Source: Cloeon dipterum
Taxonomy: Eukaryota > Arthropoda > Insecta > Ephemeroptera > Baetidae
NCBI RefSeq assembly: GCF_949628265.1
Contig: NC_088787.1
Span: forward strand, 29,750,501-29,814,500
DNA: 64,000 nucleotides
Direction: 5' to 3'
Position 1 is the stretch's first letter. Every line of letters starts with the position of its first letter. Shown in pieces: positions 15,670 through 29,200 of the stretch. The translations under genes and the position numbers were made by a program. The notes beneath the pieces are model-generated. The model ran no database searches and had not been told where the DNA came from. It was given only the letters and a program-made list of their open reading frames with translations.

Positions 15670-18600
15670 ATGTTCCAAAGGTGAGAGAAATTTTTTCACC
15701 TGGAGCTATGCCAGTTGAGATAGTTACGATTCGAATTTGAGGTTACAATATTTAAGTCTTTCAAAGCTATGATACAGAATCTATGAAGTGAGAATTCAAT
15801 CCACCCGAAGGTTTAAAATGCATAAATTTATTTTTATTTTTTCGCTTGTTCTTGTCAACTCCATGGATTGACTACTTCAATTATATATTTCAGAGGAACA
15901 TCCAAAGCAAGTAGCTTAGAGGCGGCAGCAGAAGCTGCGGCCAAAGTAAGCGCGATGTTAATGGCCAAAGGCAAAGTTCGCTCTGGCAACATGGGCTCGA
16001 CAAAAATAAACGTTAAGGTATGTAATATTAATTTCCAAAACATGACAAATGAGGGTCATGCCAATAATGTGAACTCAAAAACGATGATTTTTCATATTAA
16101 TTATCTCTCATACTTCAATTCCAATAGGACAACAATCTCAACAAGTCTGCTGGCGATTTGTTCACGGCAGAAGTGGAAATCAATGATGCCCCTCTTTCAG
16201 CCCGCAATCTGCTCACCAGAGGCCACACACAAGATGAAATCAACAAATATTCAGGTTGTACAAAATATTCTGATGAAAGTATAAAATAACAAAGAAATTG
16301 TCTCTAAAGGTGCTGCTGTCTCTACTCGAGGCAGGTACATGACCTATGAAGATCGGGCAAAAAACCCGACTGAAAGACCGCTTTATTTATATGTTCAAGC
16401 ATCTGAGAAGAGTGCACTTGACTGTAATGATTATTCACATAAAGTAACTATGTGATGATTAATATTCTTGTCACTTCAGTGGGAGTCCAGAGAATCCATG
16501 AAATAATTCAGCAACACATGGGCCAACTGCAGCCACAGCAGACGTTGATACCAAATAATCCCTCCAACGCTAACAAACGTCCAAACAAGTTCAGCAACAA
16601 CAAATTCAGCCGCAATCCAAGTCAGCCAGTCAGTGCGAGGCCACCACCTCTGATGAGCATCCAGACTTCGCCACCCTCATTGTTGCATGTGGACAAAGTC
16701 TATATTTGCCTGGACCATGCTGGTCCTGCCTTTGATTTAAAAAATAAGGTGCTCGGATTCAACAACACAAACTTCAACTTTATCCACACTGAATCTGGGT
16801 GCAACTTGGGCCTCAGGGGCAAAGGCTCTGGAACAAATGATCCGGCCACTAATATGGAGTCCACGGAGCCAATGCACATTTATCTAGAGTGAGTTTGCGA
16901 AAATTTGATCTTACACATTGGATATTTCATGAGATCTACATTGAAGTCAGTATATATGTGTGCTAAAATTAAATAAAAATTGTTCAACGCAGGAGCACCA
17001 GCATGGAAATGCTGCAAAAAGGTAAGGAGTGCGCCCAAGATCTGGTTAACACACTGCAACAAGATTTCTTGTTGTGGCATCAACAACAAGCAGCTCAACA
17101 GCAGCAGATGGGTGCAATAGCTTCGATGCAGCAACCAATACAAGGTTTGTGCGTTTTGTTTCAGAAATTAAAAGAAAAATGCATAATTTCTTCATAAATA
17201 TCAAATTTCAGCCCAATTCCAAACTGTTACTGTGAGTTCTATGGGCCAACCTTCGGTAGTCTCAATTCACCAAACGATTCCTCATCAAGAAATGATGCCC
17301 CACCAGCCAATGCCACCGCCTGGTCACATGAACCAGCCAAGTAATTACATTACTCTTTTCTAAAACACAAAACGCTGAGTATTTTGGGAACGTTGCTGAT
17401 TTACATGGTCGAATGTATTTCACTTTAACAAGACCAATTTGCAGAATAGCATTTAGTCAAATTTTGCCCGAATAACTGAAAACATCACACCTGCTGTATG
17501 GTATTAGCTGGAAACGGGGATTGGGAGAAATTCACCAGCATATAAAATCATTGAGAATTACACGGCCATTTGTTTTTCAGATAGGACTGAAAAATATATT
17601 AGGTCTTGACTAATTGTTATTTTAATGTACTTTTTAAAGATGTTTATGTTTGGTAAAACTAAATTGTTGCATAGTAGGTAGCGGAAAAATCGCTTTTACT
17701 TGATAAAACTCGTGGAAAAAACAACTGCTTGGCATTTGGAAAGTGTAGATTAATTGAATTTATTTTCATCTTTAGTACTAGCATAATGCATGAGGCATTT
17801 CCCAAAAATATATTAACCCCCATCGCCAAGGAAGTCATTGATTGATGGAATGTATTCCTACACAAGTATTAGAAAATGTTAATCGAAAATATAAGTTACA
17901 TTGAATGGAACTTTTTCCATGAGTGACAGTTGAGCGCCTGCTTTAGCCTATTAATCAATACCTTAAGGTATCAGCCTAGTCCTGTGAAAGACTATTTCTG
18001 TTTACCCTGCCTTGAGTTTTTGATTAAAACGCAAAATAGAGGGAAGCCATTTACACGTGATGGAGAGACGCAAACCGTGTTTTCGCATACTTTCCGTATG
18101 CAACTGTTAAATGATTTCATTAAATAAATCAAACCTATGTAGCACCATGAATAAGGGACGTTTTTTAAGTATGCATATTGTATTTGTTGCAGTGGGCCAA
18201 ATTCCACCTGGAATGCAGCACCATCCGCCACACCCTCCTCCAGCAATTGGTCCGCCACCCACACATTTACTGCCACCACCTCCCATGCAAGGACCTCCCC
18301 CTCCGCACCAGTTTGTACCTATGGGGCAATCTCATCAGGGTTTTGTGCAGCAGCAGCCCTTGCCATTGCCACCACCTAACCAACCGCCAAACATCACCAT
18401 GGTAAGACAATATACCATAATATACTTGAATTTATTAGGGTTTGTTTGATTTTTCTAATCGTTTTATTGAATTTAGGTGGTCAGCAGTCCTAGCATGGTG
18501 ATCCAGCAGCACCACCAGCAGCTGCCGCCGCCACCTCCGCCCCCTCAGCCGAATCAGCCGCTGCCACTTATGCAAGGCCCGCCACCAACTTACACGCATC

Positions 18601-21600
18601 CTCCTCCCCCTCCGCCGAGTCAGTTAATTTACACTAATCAACCGCCACCAAATGTACACCACCCACCACCGCAAATGATGCCGCACCAGCCTCCGCCCTC
18701 TCCGGGACAACCTGGAGTTGCAGTTCACCATCATCAGCCTCAGATGTACAACTATCCACCAGTAAGATGCTGCTGTCTCGATCAATCATCACAATTTAAC
18801 AACGAAAATTCAATTTCCAGCAGCAATATGCGCCTGCCGCACCAAACGCTGGTCTCACTCCAATTCCGCCAGCTGGTGCGCCGGCTCCATTCCCAGGTTA
18901 TCCTGGAGGGCCTCCTGGCGGCTTCCGACCAGACACGCAGATGCTGATGAAGCATCCACCTCCTCCACAAAAGCGGAAGTTCTCTGACAACCCAGGAGAA
19001 CATGAAATGTTTCAGCAGCAGGTGTGTGTTTGCTAGGAACACATTTTTACATAAAATTTAATTTCAATATCATAGATGCCTCACCAAATGGTTGGACACC
19101 CGCCTCCAGTGCCGCCTCCTGGTCATCACCTCCCACTGCAGAATCTGGGCCAGCGAGGCAATGGGTATGTATCTTTTTAAATAACTTGTCTTTGCCTCCT
19201 GTGCTGTATTTGCATATTAATAACTTTCTTCCCCATCTAGCAGTTTGCTGTGATTGATTATTTCCTGCTCTTTTTCATTTAAAGACCAGCCTCACTCTGG
19301 ACTAAGATGTCTAAATTCTCTCTATTTACTGAAAACACATTGGAAATCACAAAGACTAAATCATGACTTCTTTGCTCATTGCAGTGAGTAAATTTTTGGC
19401 CGAGTCTCAAGCCTGCCCGAAATAATTTAATTGAACGAGCAATTAAATAAATCGTTGCCTAAAGCTCTGCTAATGTTCAGTAACAATTAATAATCGTACC
19501 AATTTCATCGTGACAAGCTCTAGTTTCCTCATTCTTGAGACCTGTGACGGTTGAGATGGTAATATGAATGACATTTACAAGTGTCTAATGTTCTGTTTGC
19601 CAGTATAATTGAGATGCTGATGCCAGCCCAGATGCACCAGCAGCCGCCCGGCGCCTCTCCCCCCAACAACCTCCCCATGCCCCTGCCCATAAACAAAGAG
19701 CAGCAGTCACCTCCCGACGGAGCTGCCCCAGAGAGAGACAAACAACTAATGCCACCTCCCCCTCCCCCACCTGTCTCCTCCACAGGTTGGTAACTCTCAC
19801 GATTCCTGCATTCTCGGGAATCAGTAAAGTATCGATCCGATCCATTTTGTTTGTTTCACATGATTGGTTGTTGACGAAATAATGACAACTGAACACGCTA
19901 TCATCTTTCTAGAGCCCAACCTATGTCACCGGCAGGTTGTATTAGTTTTCTTTTGCTCTTGCTCTTTCCTCTCTCTCTCTCTCTCTTTCTTTCTCTTAAC
20001 AACCTCCCTCTAGATTTGCAGGTGCCCCTCCGTGAGGCAGGTAGGTGTTCTCCCTGGGAGTCTTGGATTTTCTCCTAATCTATCTCAATTGGGCGGCTTT
20101 CTTGGGTTTTCTGCCATAGCCACTGATCTGTACTCTGCATTCCATAGGGCCAATCTATGTCTGTTAATATTTCCACAGAAAATCTGAGATCTCTTATTTT
20201 GCGATTTTATTTTATTTACCCATTAATTAATGACATCGGCTTTTTTTGGCAAAAATTCTTTCTTTTTTAGCTGACCCAGTGTGATCGTATAGTTCTTAAT
20301 ATTTTTTAGTTTACTTTTTGGTTTTTGTTTATACTTTTAAGTTTTTCTACACAGTTGGTGGATACGGCTTTACCTTTTAGCAGTGTAAAAAGCTCACCTG
20401 AAATTCACCCCTATGCACATGATTGATTGACTGATTGATTTTTTCTATTATCATATACATTCATGGTGTCCCTGTTTGCAATTTGTCTGTTTGTGTGTTT
20501 ACACTGCTAATCCTCTATCTAAAGAACTCATTTGTAAGTACAAAAAGGCATGAAGAGAGCTATTTATCTGATACACAAACTCGCTAACTTCTAGATTGCA
20601 GCCCGTGATGGTGGACGCAGCTGAAACTAAACCAAAGCGCTACTTTCCAACTAATTTCATTAAAATTTGGCCTGACATGATCGTTTCTTATTTTTCTTAA
20701 AACTGGTTGTTGGCTCATTCAAATGACATGACATGTGTTCTTATTAGTCTTTAGATCTTAAGAAGTATAAATAATACGTACATAATTACCAAACAAGCAA
20801 AACAAATTAATGCATCTTGCTTCTTTTTTTCATGGAGAAGATTTCGCTTTCATTTAATTGTGTTGGAGGTGCTTTTCTAGTAGAGTTGTTGATCAGATAC
20901 CATGTGTTGTTGCAGTTCAGTTGCAGTGCTCTTGCATGTCTGACTGCTAGTTTACAATAAAGCAGACGAAATTTGTGTTGGCTGCATGCGATCTGTTGAA
21001 CATTTTTCCAATTAAGACGGACTTGATGGTAGCTCAGTTGAAAAGTGGCCCCTAGACATCAGCACAGCGTACTTTCCAGTGTGACAAATGTGTGTCCAGC
21101 AATGCCCTAGACGCAATTTGAAGCCTCTGAAAACAAATTGTCGTGTGCTCTTCTCACTATGCCTCACCACCAAACAGTCACACAATTCAGAGCGATTTTA
21201 GTTGCAGCCGCTGACCCTCTCTCTATCTGGCGACTGAGAAATATTTTTTACTCTTGCATGCAATATTTATGTAATATCATTTCAGAGTCATGGTAAGTGA
21301 GAGAGTCTTAACTCCAAGGGAAATGCGTAGCCATCTTTCTCAACCGCCAGAAAATCGATTTTGTCCACCTGTGATTCTCATAATGTGTCGCTTTCCTGTT
21401 TAGGTGAGAGCAAGCAAATGTCTCCAACACACGGTGAACCGGACGTCAAGAAGAGAAAATTGGCAGGCCACCCTTCAGGACACGCAGCTAGAGCCAATAG
21501 TAATAACAATTTTACTTTTTAAATTTAAATATTGCCAAACAGAAGAGCTTAAGACTTCTGGCAAACGTTAAATGAAAATTTAGCTTATAAGAAAACATAT

Positions 21601-22174
21601 CAGTCTTGTAACCTAAACAAACTATGTATTGTCCTACGCGTTCACTTTCAAAATCTGGGAAAATTGAATTTTAAATTGAGAGGTCTGCATGCTTAGTAAA
21701 CTTTAGACATGGTTGGAGAGTTTTTCAACTTTCACTTCCATTTTTTCTCATAATATCTGGCCAAAGTATAGGAAAACAGTGAGAAAATGTGGACATTGAA
21801 GGAATCAATATTTTATTTCAGTTTATGATATGGATGGCAGCTCTGAAGATTTATCGGAGGACGAAAACTCAAAGTTCAACGGCCAGCGTGGTCCCCCAGG
21901 AGGCGGCTACAAGTTGAGCCCTCAGCAGCTCACCTTCAACCACTACTCGTCCAAGCCGCAGCTGTACCCAGCGGCATCCCCAACCTACCAGGGCATGTAC
22001 CAAACTCCGCCCCCGCAGCCAGCGCTGGGGCCACCGCCACCGCAGCCGCCAATGGGGCAGCTGATGAATCCGCCCCAGCCGCACTACAGCAACGGAGGCA
22101 GCTTCCACCCTCAGCCACAGCCGCAGCAGTATGCAAGTCAAGGTATGCACTTTTGGATGCAGCCTCAGCAATAA
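15670..22174 (+). CDS. KHDC4: KHDC4/BLOM7, KH-domain RNA-binding splicing factor
   Basis: RNA-binding protein related to human KHDC4, which is tied to the Prp19 complex and splice-site choice. Exons: 15670-15680, 15894-16017, 16128-16254, 16310-16423, 16480-16888, 16993-17144, 17212-17340, 18193-18401, 18477-18761, 18821-19021, 19076-19164, 19604-19785, 21404-21499 and 21822-22174; about 826 residues against 614 in human. Visible: alanine-rich helix ending [32 protein letters not shown] then AAVSTRGR (first KH-like domain); second KH region with [10 protein letters not shown] and [12 protein letters not shown]; then long P/Q/H-rich runs, the NLS-like [17 protein letters not shown] and an acidic [11 protein letters not shown] near the end. 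The first exon is the weakest part: ATG at 15670 fits the frame, but using the acceptor at 15896 an upstream frame could also join. Confidence 0.92.
20014..20040 (+). other. KHDC4: Candidate 27-nt in-frame cassette exon of KHDC4
   Basis: A very strong pyrimidine tract (TC repeats at 19960-20012) and TAG precede 27 nt that end at a GTAGGT donor. The phase matches both neighbours (phase 1 on each side), so inclusion would add nine residues, DLQVPLREA, between the [10 protein letters not shown] segment and GESKQMSP. Skipping also keeps the frame. Confidence 0.55.
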
Positions 22175-22175
22175 A
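22170..22175 (+). terminator. AATAAA overlapping the KHDC4 stop codon
   Basis: The stop codon TAA (22172-22174) is part of an AATAAA hexamer, followed about 20 nt later by a GT-rich stretch (TGTTGTGG). If used, the 3'UTR would be only about 15-25 nt. Other downstream signals may be used instead. Confidence 0.4.
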
Positions 22176-23048
22176 CCTCAGGCAGCCCTGAATGTTGTGG
22201 AAAGTATTCAAGATTCAGTTGTGCATTTTATTGAGACGCTTGCGTTTGATGTCAGTCGACAGACTGAGCATTTAACAGACTGATTTACCGCCGTCTGCTG
22301 TGGCAGTGCTAGTGCAAAAGAAGAAAGATGCTGTTTTTTTTAGTTGATCAGCGACCACTAGTGAGAAAATCTTAGTGTTTTTATTCATGTAGCCCTATGA
22401 ATATAGTGAGTAGCGTTGCTTCCGACTAAAACAGAGGCTTGGTACCTTGTATGAGATTTGAGAAATCCACATTCAGTACACAGGCAGAAAAAACTACACA
22501 TTTGTTATTTAATACCGTGTTTATACATTGCATTTCACGACCGTTACTTCTACAATTGTGCATTGAACGTGTTACTCCAAACAATGTTGTATTATTTGAC
22601 ACCGGAGGACATATTTAAGTCCACGAACAATATTGCACTATTTTTTATCATCGTCCATTCAAGTGTTACTTGAATTTAAACCCATAAAACTTAACTCTCA
22701 CCTGTATTGTGATGTATCAAAACACAATCGCGTTCAATTTCGCCCATGTTTGCTTTGAAGGTATCAAGCCAGTTTTGCATCTGCTATTTTAAAACTAGTA
22801 ATCTTCTTTGCCATAAAGTGTTACCACACTGATGGAATTATTGTTCAATCTCCCAATCAGACCTATTCACTATATTTTTGTGGTTAACCACGCTGAATAA
22901 TAATGACCGCGAACTGATTACCACTGCTGCTTTTATTTCAACAGATTCATTTAAAACTTAAGCAATAGACTTTGCACCGCAAGCAACGTGAAACAACCAT
23001 AATTTAAATCACGGCACCCCTTAGCACTGTCTCAGGGTAGTAATACGA
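22175..23048. other. Convergent spacer between KHDC4 and the protease
   Basis: Holds the 3' flanks of the convergent KHDC4 (plus) and serine protease (minus) genes. I see no further exon and no clear repeat. Confidence 0.5.
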
Positions 23049-24940
23049 TCAACCAGATCTAGGCTGAATCACGGTTACACCTTCGACGTTGCGCGCGATC
23101 CAGTCAAGGTACTTTGCTACATCACTGTATATTGTGTAGTATTTGGGGTTGCACAGCCGCTGGTCGCTTTCCAGTGGAACTCCAATGCTGACCACGCCAC
23201 GCAAATACCATCGGCCGTTCATCTCAAAAGCCATACCGCCGCCGCTGTCACCATTGCACGCACTTGTGCCTGGAAATATGTTTGATTAATGAACACGTCT
23301 TAACGGAATTGGCAAAATTTTAATTATTAAGCCATTTTAAGGTATTTTCAACTCATATCTGTTAAATATGAACGATTTCGTTGACTAAAATGCAATACCA
23401 ACCATTTGTGTATCCAGCGCAAAAAGTGTTGTCTTTGGCAAGAATTGTCGTGAAAAACTCAGGTTTGCTTCGCACGCAAACCTCAAAAGAATGGACAGGA
23501 AAATTGGCTTTCTGCAACATGTTGGTTTCTGAATTTCGTTTTACGTCCATCAGCCCCCAACCTGCAACCTGTGTTCAACATTTAATTTTTTTGGTAAATT
23601 CAAACTGTGGAATATACCGTTCCATATTTTCCTGCAAGTTTCTTCAGGTCAGGATCTGTATTCCACAAGCAAATAGGAGACACTTTATTCGTAAAAGTGA
23701 CATATCTTCCAAATATAATGATTGCGATATCATTAGTCAAATTGTCCTTGTTGTATTCGGGATGGAGGATAATCCTGGAGGGCTGAAATGGGTAGGAATT
23801 TTAAAAATGCTATAACGTTTTGTTGATGTTTAAAATTCGTTTCTAGACTAACACAAATTGAATTAGTGTATCCATTTGTTAAAAAATTTATACCGTGTGT
23901 GATTCAACACCGCGATCTGGATTCCATCCCTCGTTTTTGTAGTATTTCCCTAAATAAACGGTGATGTCATCCTCGGCTCTCTTCACTCCATTTTCTCTTG
24001 TTACGCAGTGGCTGGCTGTAATATTTTAGTTTGGAATTAGTAGTTTTTTTCTTTTAATTTTCATACCAGAGATTATCGCCTTCTTTGAGATTAGACTGCC
24101 TCCACAAGCGTAACGGGGCTGTTCGGTGTTTGAGAATCGTGTGAATATGGCTGCATGCCACGGAAATTCACCCTCATATGTGGGAAGGGCGCTGGTGATC
24201 AAGGCAGCGGGACGAGTTTCTCGTATACCACAACCCGGAAAACTCAGTACTTCATTAGAGGCTATCGTAAGAAATAAATTTTTTAAAGTAAAAATCTTGT
24301 TAAGCGGCAATATGCCTGAAAATGAACTAAACAAAGTAACTAAATTAATTATATTATGAAAGAGTGAATTTTCTCTCATTAGGTAGATAGTGGCATCATC
24401 CACGTGCTATACTTAAAATTATAGCATTAAAACTCAATATAACAGAGTAACTAAACAATCAACAGATCAAAAATAGAAAACCATATTATAATTAGTTAAT
24501 ATAAGGACAATTTCATCTTGTTCGCACTTAAAGTTTCGATAATGCCAAATTAAGCTTATTTTTCAAACGGTAAATTTTTTACCACTTGACGGGGTTGATT
24601 GCGTTGGTCTGTGGGTGTTGGTTCTTGGAGTGGTGGTCGTGGTGGTGCTTGACGCTACGTTTCCGCCGTACCTGGTGGGTCTAGTGACCACGGATTCTGT
24701 CAGAGTGGGATCCGTGACGATACTGGGCCTGCGTGTTGGGCTCACAAATGGTCGGTTAGGGGGCCGTGTCTCTTCGGGGTAGTTCTGGTTTTGATTTTGG
24801 CTTTGCCGCTGAGTGTTTTGGTTTTGATATTGCTGGCCAAAATTTGAGTGTGCGGCGATGAGGAGGAAGAGCACCACCAGAATGGGTTTTCCCGCAGCCT
24901 GAAACCAGTTTGAGTGTGCAAAATGGGAAGGACACTTCAA
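23049..24940 (-). CDS. Secreted S1A serine protease with Q/N/T-rich prodomain
   Basis: Exons: 24583-24940, 24067-24261, 23894-24015, 23618-23782, 23403-23568 and 23049-23269; about 408 residues. A hydrophobic signal segment ([14 protein letters not shown]) precedes about 85 residues rich in Q, N, T and P, with no clip, LDL or sushi domain, then the protease domain. The catalytic triad is present: His in ASHC, Asp in NDIAII, Ser in GDSGGG. Aligning to EGEFPW puts the mature N-terminus at ITSALP, so activation would follow a Leu (PAAL). Residue 189 is Ser (chymotrypsin-like) and residue 226 appears to be Lys. The start is uncertain: ATG at 24940 places 20 polar residues before the hydrophobic segment, and an acceptor-like TTTCAG just before GCTGCGGG allows an upstream first exon. 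It resembles initiating proteases of arthropod cascades, but the substrate is unknown. Confidence 0.85.
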
Positions 24941-26298
24941 GCTGAATCACATGAAACAGTTAGAAAACGTATTCGTTCCAATATTTTTTTGGCCTATTTA
25001 CATTGTTTTAAAATGTAGAAAATCTCTTTGGATATAAATTAATTTATGTTTTGAAGCATTCATTTAGATAAGTGACGATCTTCCTTAAAATGATTTGTCA
25101 ACTGAAAATTAAAATCCTTGAACCCCGAAAAAGTAACTAGCATGTATATTTTTATAGACAAATTAAAATAATGATATCGTTTTCATTTTTTTAATGCCAG
25201 CATGATCAATGTCATTATGTTCATCTGATTTCTATCAGTGGAAGCAGTAATTTTCCTCTTTCGAAAGTTTCTAGAATACATGGAATCAAAACAAGCGCTG
25301 TGCAATAAAGGTCGTGACACATTGACTTCAACTAGCATGGTAGAGATGCTTGTTATCTTCCCACACAATTCTGACAAAATTATATTGCAATTTTGAAGCA
25401 AAAAACTGTGCGCTACAATCTCCCTATAGCAAAAAAAAATTGCAGCCAACCACAAATTACATGGTATACTAGGTTTAAATATAGCTTGTTCTAATCGATC
25501 CAAGGGCATTGGATGGACATTCTATCCCAGAATAATTTAATGGCTGGTTCAATGGCTCGTCAAAAAAGTATAGCAAGTCGATGAATATCTTATTTTACGA
25601 CCGCTTTTTCTAAAGGATGTATGACAGACATGAAAGCTGTTAAGGCCAGCTTGCAACGGGTACACAAGTTTATAAGAAATTTAAACAGCATTTGTGCGTC
25701 GCGAGAAACAGGAAAAGATGATGCGCGGAAGAGAAGCAAAACAAGAACCGGTTTTACTCAAGCGAATGAGAAACAATGGAAGAAAAAATAGAATTTTCGC
25801 ATCGCAGGGGGCAAAATATTGTGCCCAGCCTTACCCGCTCCATGCTCAGGTGAGGCCTGGTGCAGGTGTCATCAGGAACGGCGCGACTGCTTGACGACGG
25901 CCTCGCGGACGTAATGACAGCCGCGATCAGCGCGTGGCTTTTCCCTGCTTCTTCCGCGTACAATGCGAACAGCAGGCGTTGCTCCGCAGGTCTGTTTCTC
26001 TGGTGTTGACCCCTCGATCATCTCTCTACGCAGCCGGAGAGAGAGAGAGAAAAAAAGAGGCCCCACTCTGATCACGTGGACCTTCGCCGCTCAAAAAGCG
26101 CTACGCTATTGCCAAGCAAAGCACTATACGCCATCGCTCCTTTTTGTACTAGTTTACTTATTATTTAGGGCTTTCTTTTAAAAAATATTTTTAATTCAAA
26201 ATATATTGCTTTATTAATCCGTTTATAGCAGAGCTCATAATCATTTGAGTTAATTAATAATAATAGAAAAATAAATACCATTAATTATTATATCCTGG
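24941..26298. other. Spacer between protease and GH9 gene
   Basis: I see no supported gene. A GC-richer patch at about 25690-26090 contains open frames on both strands without recognisable similarity, plus a GA-rich run near 26035. It may be a regulatory patch or an untranslated exon. Confidence 0.35.
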
Positions 26299-29200
26299 CT
26301 AATAATTGTTCAGGTATGCTTCGTTAGGAAGTTTATTTTGATGATGCAGACTATAGAGAGCGGCTACCAGCGACTGAAAGCCCGCGTTGTAGTCAATGCC
26401 GACATCGTTTTGGCTCCAGTTGTCGCGAGAGTCCTCGTATCGTCCGTTTATGTCAGGGCCGCCTACCAGGGCGCCGACCAGCACCTGCGGATTCGGGCCA
26501 GGCGCGTTTTTGTTCTTCCAGCCGCACTCTTGAGGGATATTCGGACACGAGCTGTAATAAAAAATTCAATCCAGGAGCTCCCTATATACGTGCTGAACCT
26601 ATACCTCGCCGAGTGTTGGATTTTCCTAGGGTAGTTGTTGCCAAAGCCCACCATAAAACTTCGGCCACTGTCACCAAGGATAAAGTTGACTTGTTGAATT
26701 GCGAATTGGATGTATGGGTTTGTGGGAATATCGCGGATGGTAATCAAAACTTCTCCAAGCTAAAAACGTTAAAATAAAATCAAAATTGAGCCGTTGATTT
26801 TAAATTGTTAAATTGGTACCTCATAGCAAGCGTACGCGATGTTGGCCGCGTACCTGATTGCTCCGACGGCCTGGTTGATGTGGTACAAACCCTGAGGATT
26901 CCTGAGAGACGAGTTTCTTGCTACATTGTCACACACAGCCTCTGCTTCCCTCGCGTACTGCTCGTCTAAAGTGAACAAGGCTAAAAGAATCTGTCGACCG
27001 CAAAGACATTAAAGATTACAAGATTTATTGCTAAAACCGTATCGCACTCATACTCTAGCTCCTAGTGTTTTGTCGTCCCAAGAAAACTCTGAGACTTGTT
27101 TCGTGGACAAGCGGAAATTGTGGTACATCCTCGTGGCATTGTCCAGATACGTCCTGTCACCGGTAGCTCTGTAAAGCCACAGTGAGGCCCACACCAGTTC
27201 ATCCTCGTCTCCAGACCAAGATCTGCATTTTACAAGAAACGCATTAAATAAATTTTTCCAAGCTGGAGAATATTACCTGTAAAACTCCGCGACTAATGGA
27301 ACGGCTTTGCTGTAGTCACCCCTGTAGTTAGTAGCAAAACTGTATAATTCCTTGGCGTGTCTCATGTGGCTATTTTTCCTCGCTGGATCTTCGCCCAACA
27401 GAATAGAACTGGCCGCTAAGGCGGCGGCAGCTTCAGCTGCCAGTTCAGATCCTAAAAATAATTAATTTTACGCCTCTACTTTATAACCACGTCTCGAATT
27501 AGTTTGTCATACCTGGATTGTTAGGGGTGACTGAGTAGGCTGGACGGTGGAAATTTATGTCCTCAGGTCGTCCCCACCATTCACGAATTTCCTTGTCAAC
27601 GTCACCCACGAGTGCATATATTTCTTCGGGCTTCGTGTGACATTTTTCTAGGTACAAAGTTCCCCAGTGCAATGCGTCCTTCGCAAGAGCTAGCTCATCA
27701 GCTGAAAATGATATTTTCATTACTCTCAGTAATAGTTGTTCCCTTGCAGTTTATTTGACTAATTTATAGTGCATGCAATCATATGATTCTTGGAATGATC
27801 GAAAGTTTTTTTCTTACCTCGCGCATATCCGTCTTCATTATTCAATATACCCCAAGCTAGCACAGTCATTGTAGCGGCCGTTGGGAACGTGAATTTCAGA
27901 GTTCTGCCATCTGGACAGACAAGACGAGATTGGCTGATTAATCGACAAAAGCGTTTGCGAGTCTCACTAACTCGTGTAATATCCGCCGATGAGGCTCTCA
28001 AATCCGTTTCCTCTGTCCCTAACGCAGGAATCGTTTCTCCACCTTATTCTGTTGTCTTCAGGCAGAAGTCCTGACCTTTGGGCTTCATAAAAGAGCAGTG
28101 AATTGTGAATTACGGTTTTGTAATCGTATTTCAACTGCTTTCGCTGCGGCGTTTGGATCCGCGGGTTCGTTGGTGTTACTTCAATTGTTTCTATAATAAA
28201 AGATAAAAAATTATTTAATTTATACATTCGTTCAAGAAAGCTTTATTCTCAACTAACAAATATTAGTTTCCTTAATTAATTACAACTAGATTTATTAGTT
28301 AACCTTAATAAAACCTTTAGAAAAATCAACTTAAAAACAAAATTATGGAAAATAAGCTGAAAGTAACCGAAATCGATCTGCAAACTATTTATTGCGAAAT
28401 ATGTTTTTCGTACGAGTAAAAATATAATGAATTAATGAAAACTGGTACCTTTGCATACAAGTTTGCCGTCAAAGTGGACACTCTCGATGGAAAGAGTGCT
28501 AGAGGGGCCAGTGTACCTGGTCTGGAAGTTCAAAACCAGTACTGAATTGGCTGCTAGGGGTCCTCCTCTGAGAACAAAAGATCGCATATCGGCAGAAGAG
28601 AATGTCGCATTTTTGACCTGTTTAAATACAAAATTATTATATATCTCGTAATTGTAGTACTCCTTGATTAATACCGAAAACTCAGCGACCGGTCTGGTGA
28701 ACTTGATTGTCGCTTGCCATCGGTTTTCGTTACGAATCGAAGGGACACTTAGTTTTGCACGAAATATATTGTTCTGGTGAGAGCTTGAGGATATCAATTG
28801 AGTGCATGGTTGAAGACTCTGCTGACCGTTTACAAACGTGGAAAGCAACAGGATCGGTATCTACAATAGTGGGATATTAATAATTTGAGTTTCTTAATTT
28901 TAATAAAATGGTAAAAATTCATACTACGCATATAGAGAAAAATCTCTTCAATTAATTTACACTTTAAAATTAAGCCTCTTGACAACTTGAATTCATAAAA
29001 ATTGTGATGTGTGTGTAAAAATTGTTAATTTATTTGTTTGTATAAAATAGCTGATAAAGATATTATGTGGTTTGTCCCCTCAGAATTTTTAAGAAATCGG
29101 TTATTGCACATTCATTTAAGTTCAACTTTATGAATTTTCCTCCAACAAACATGTTTTATTTCTGCATTCGTAGAATAATTTGAATTACTGGATAAACTGG

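Noticed and set aside
21869-22211. Minus-strand frames opposite the last KHDC4 exon
   Set aside because: Shadow frames of a proline- and glutamine-rich exon with no independent signals.
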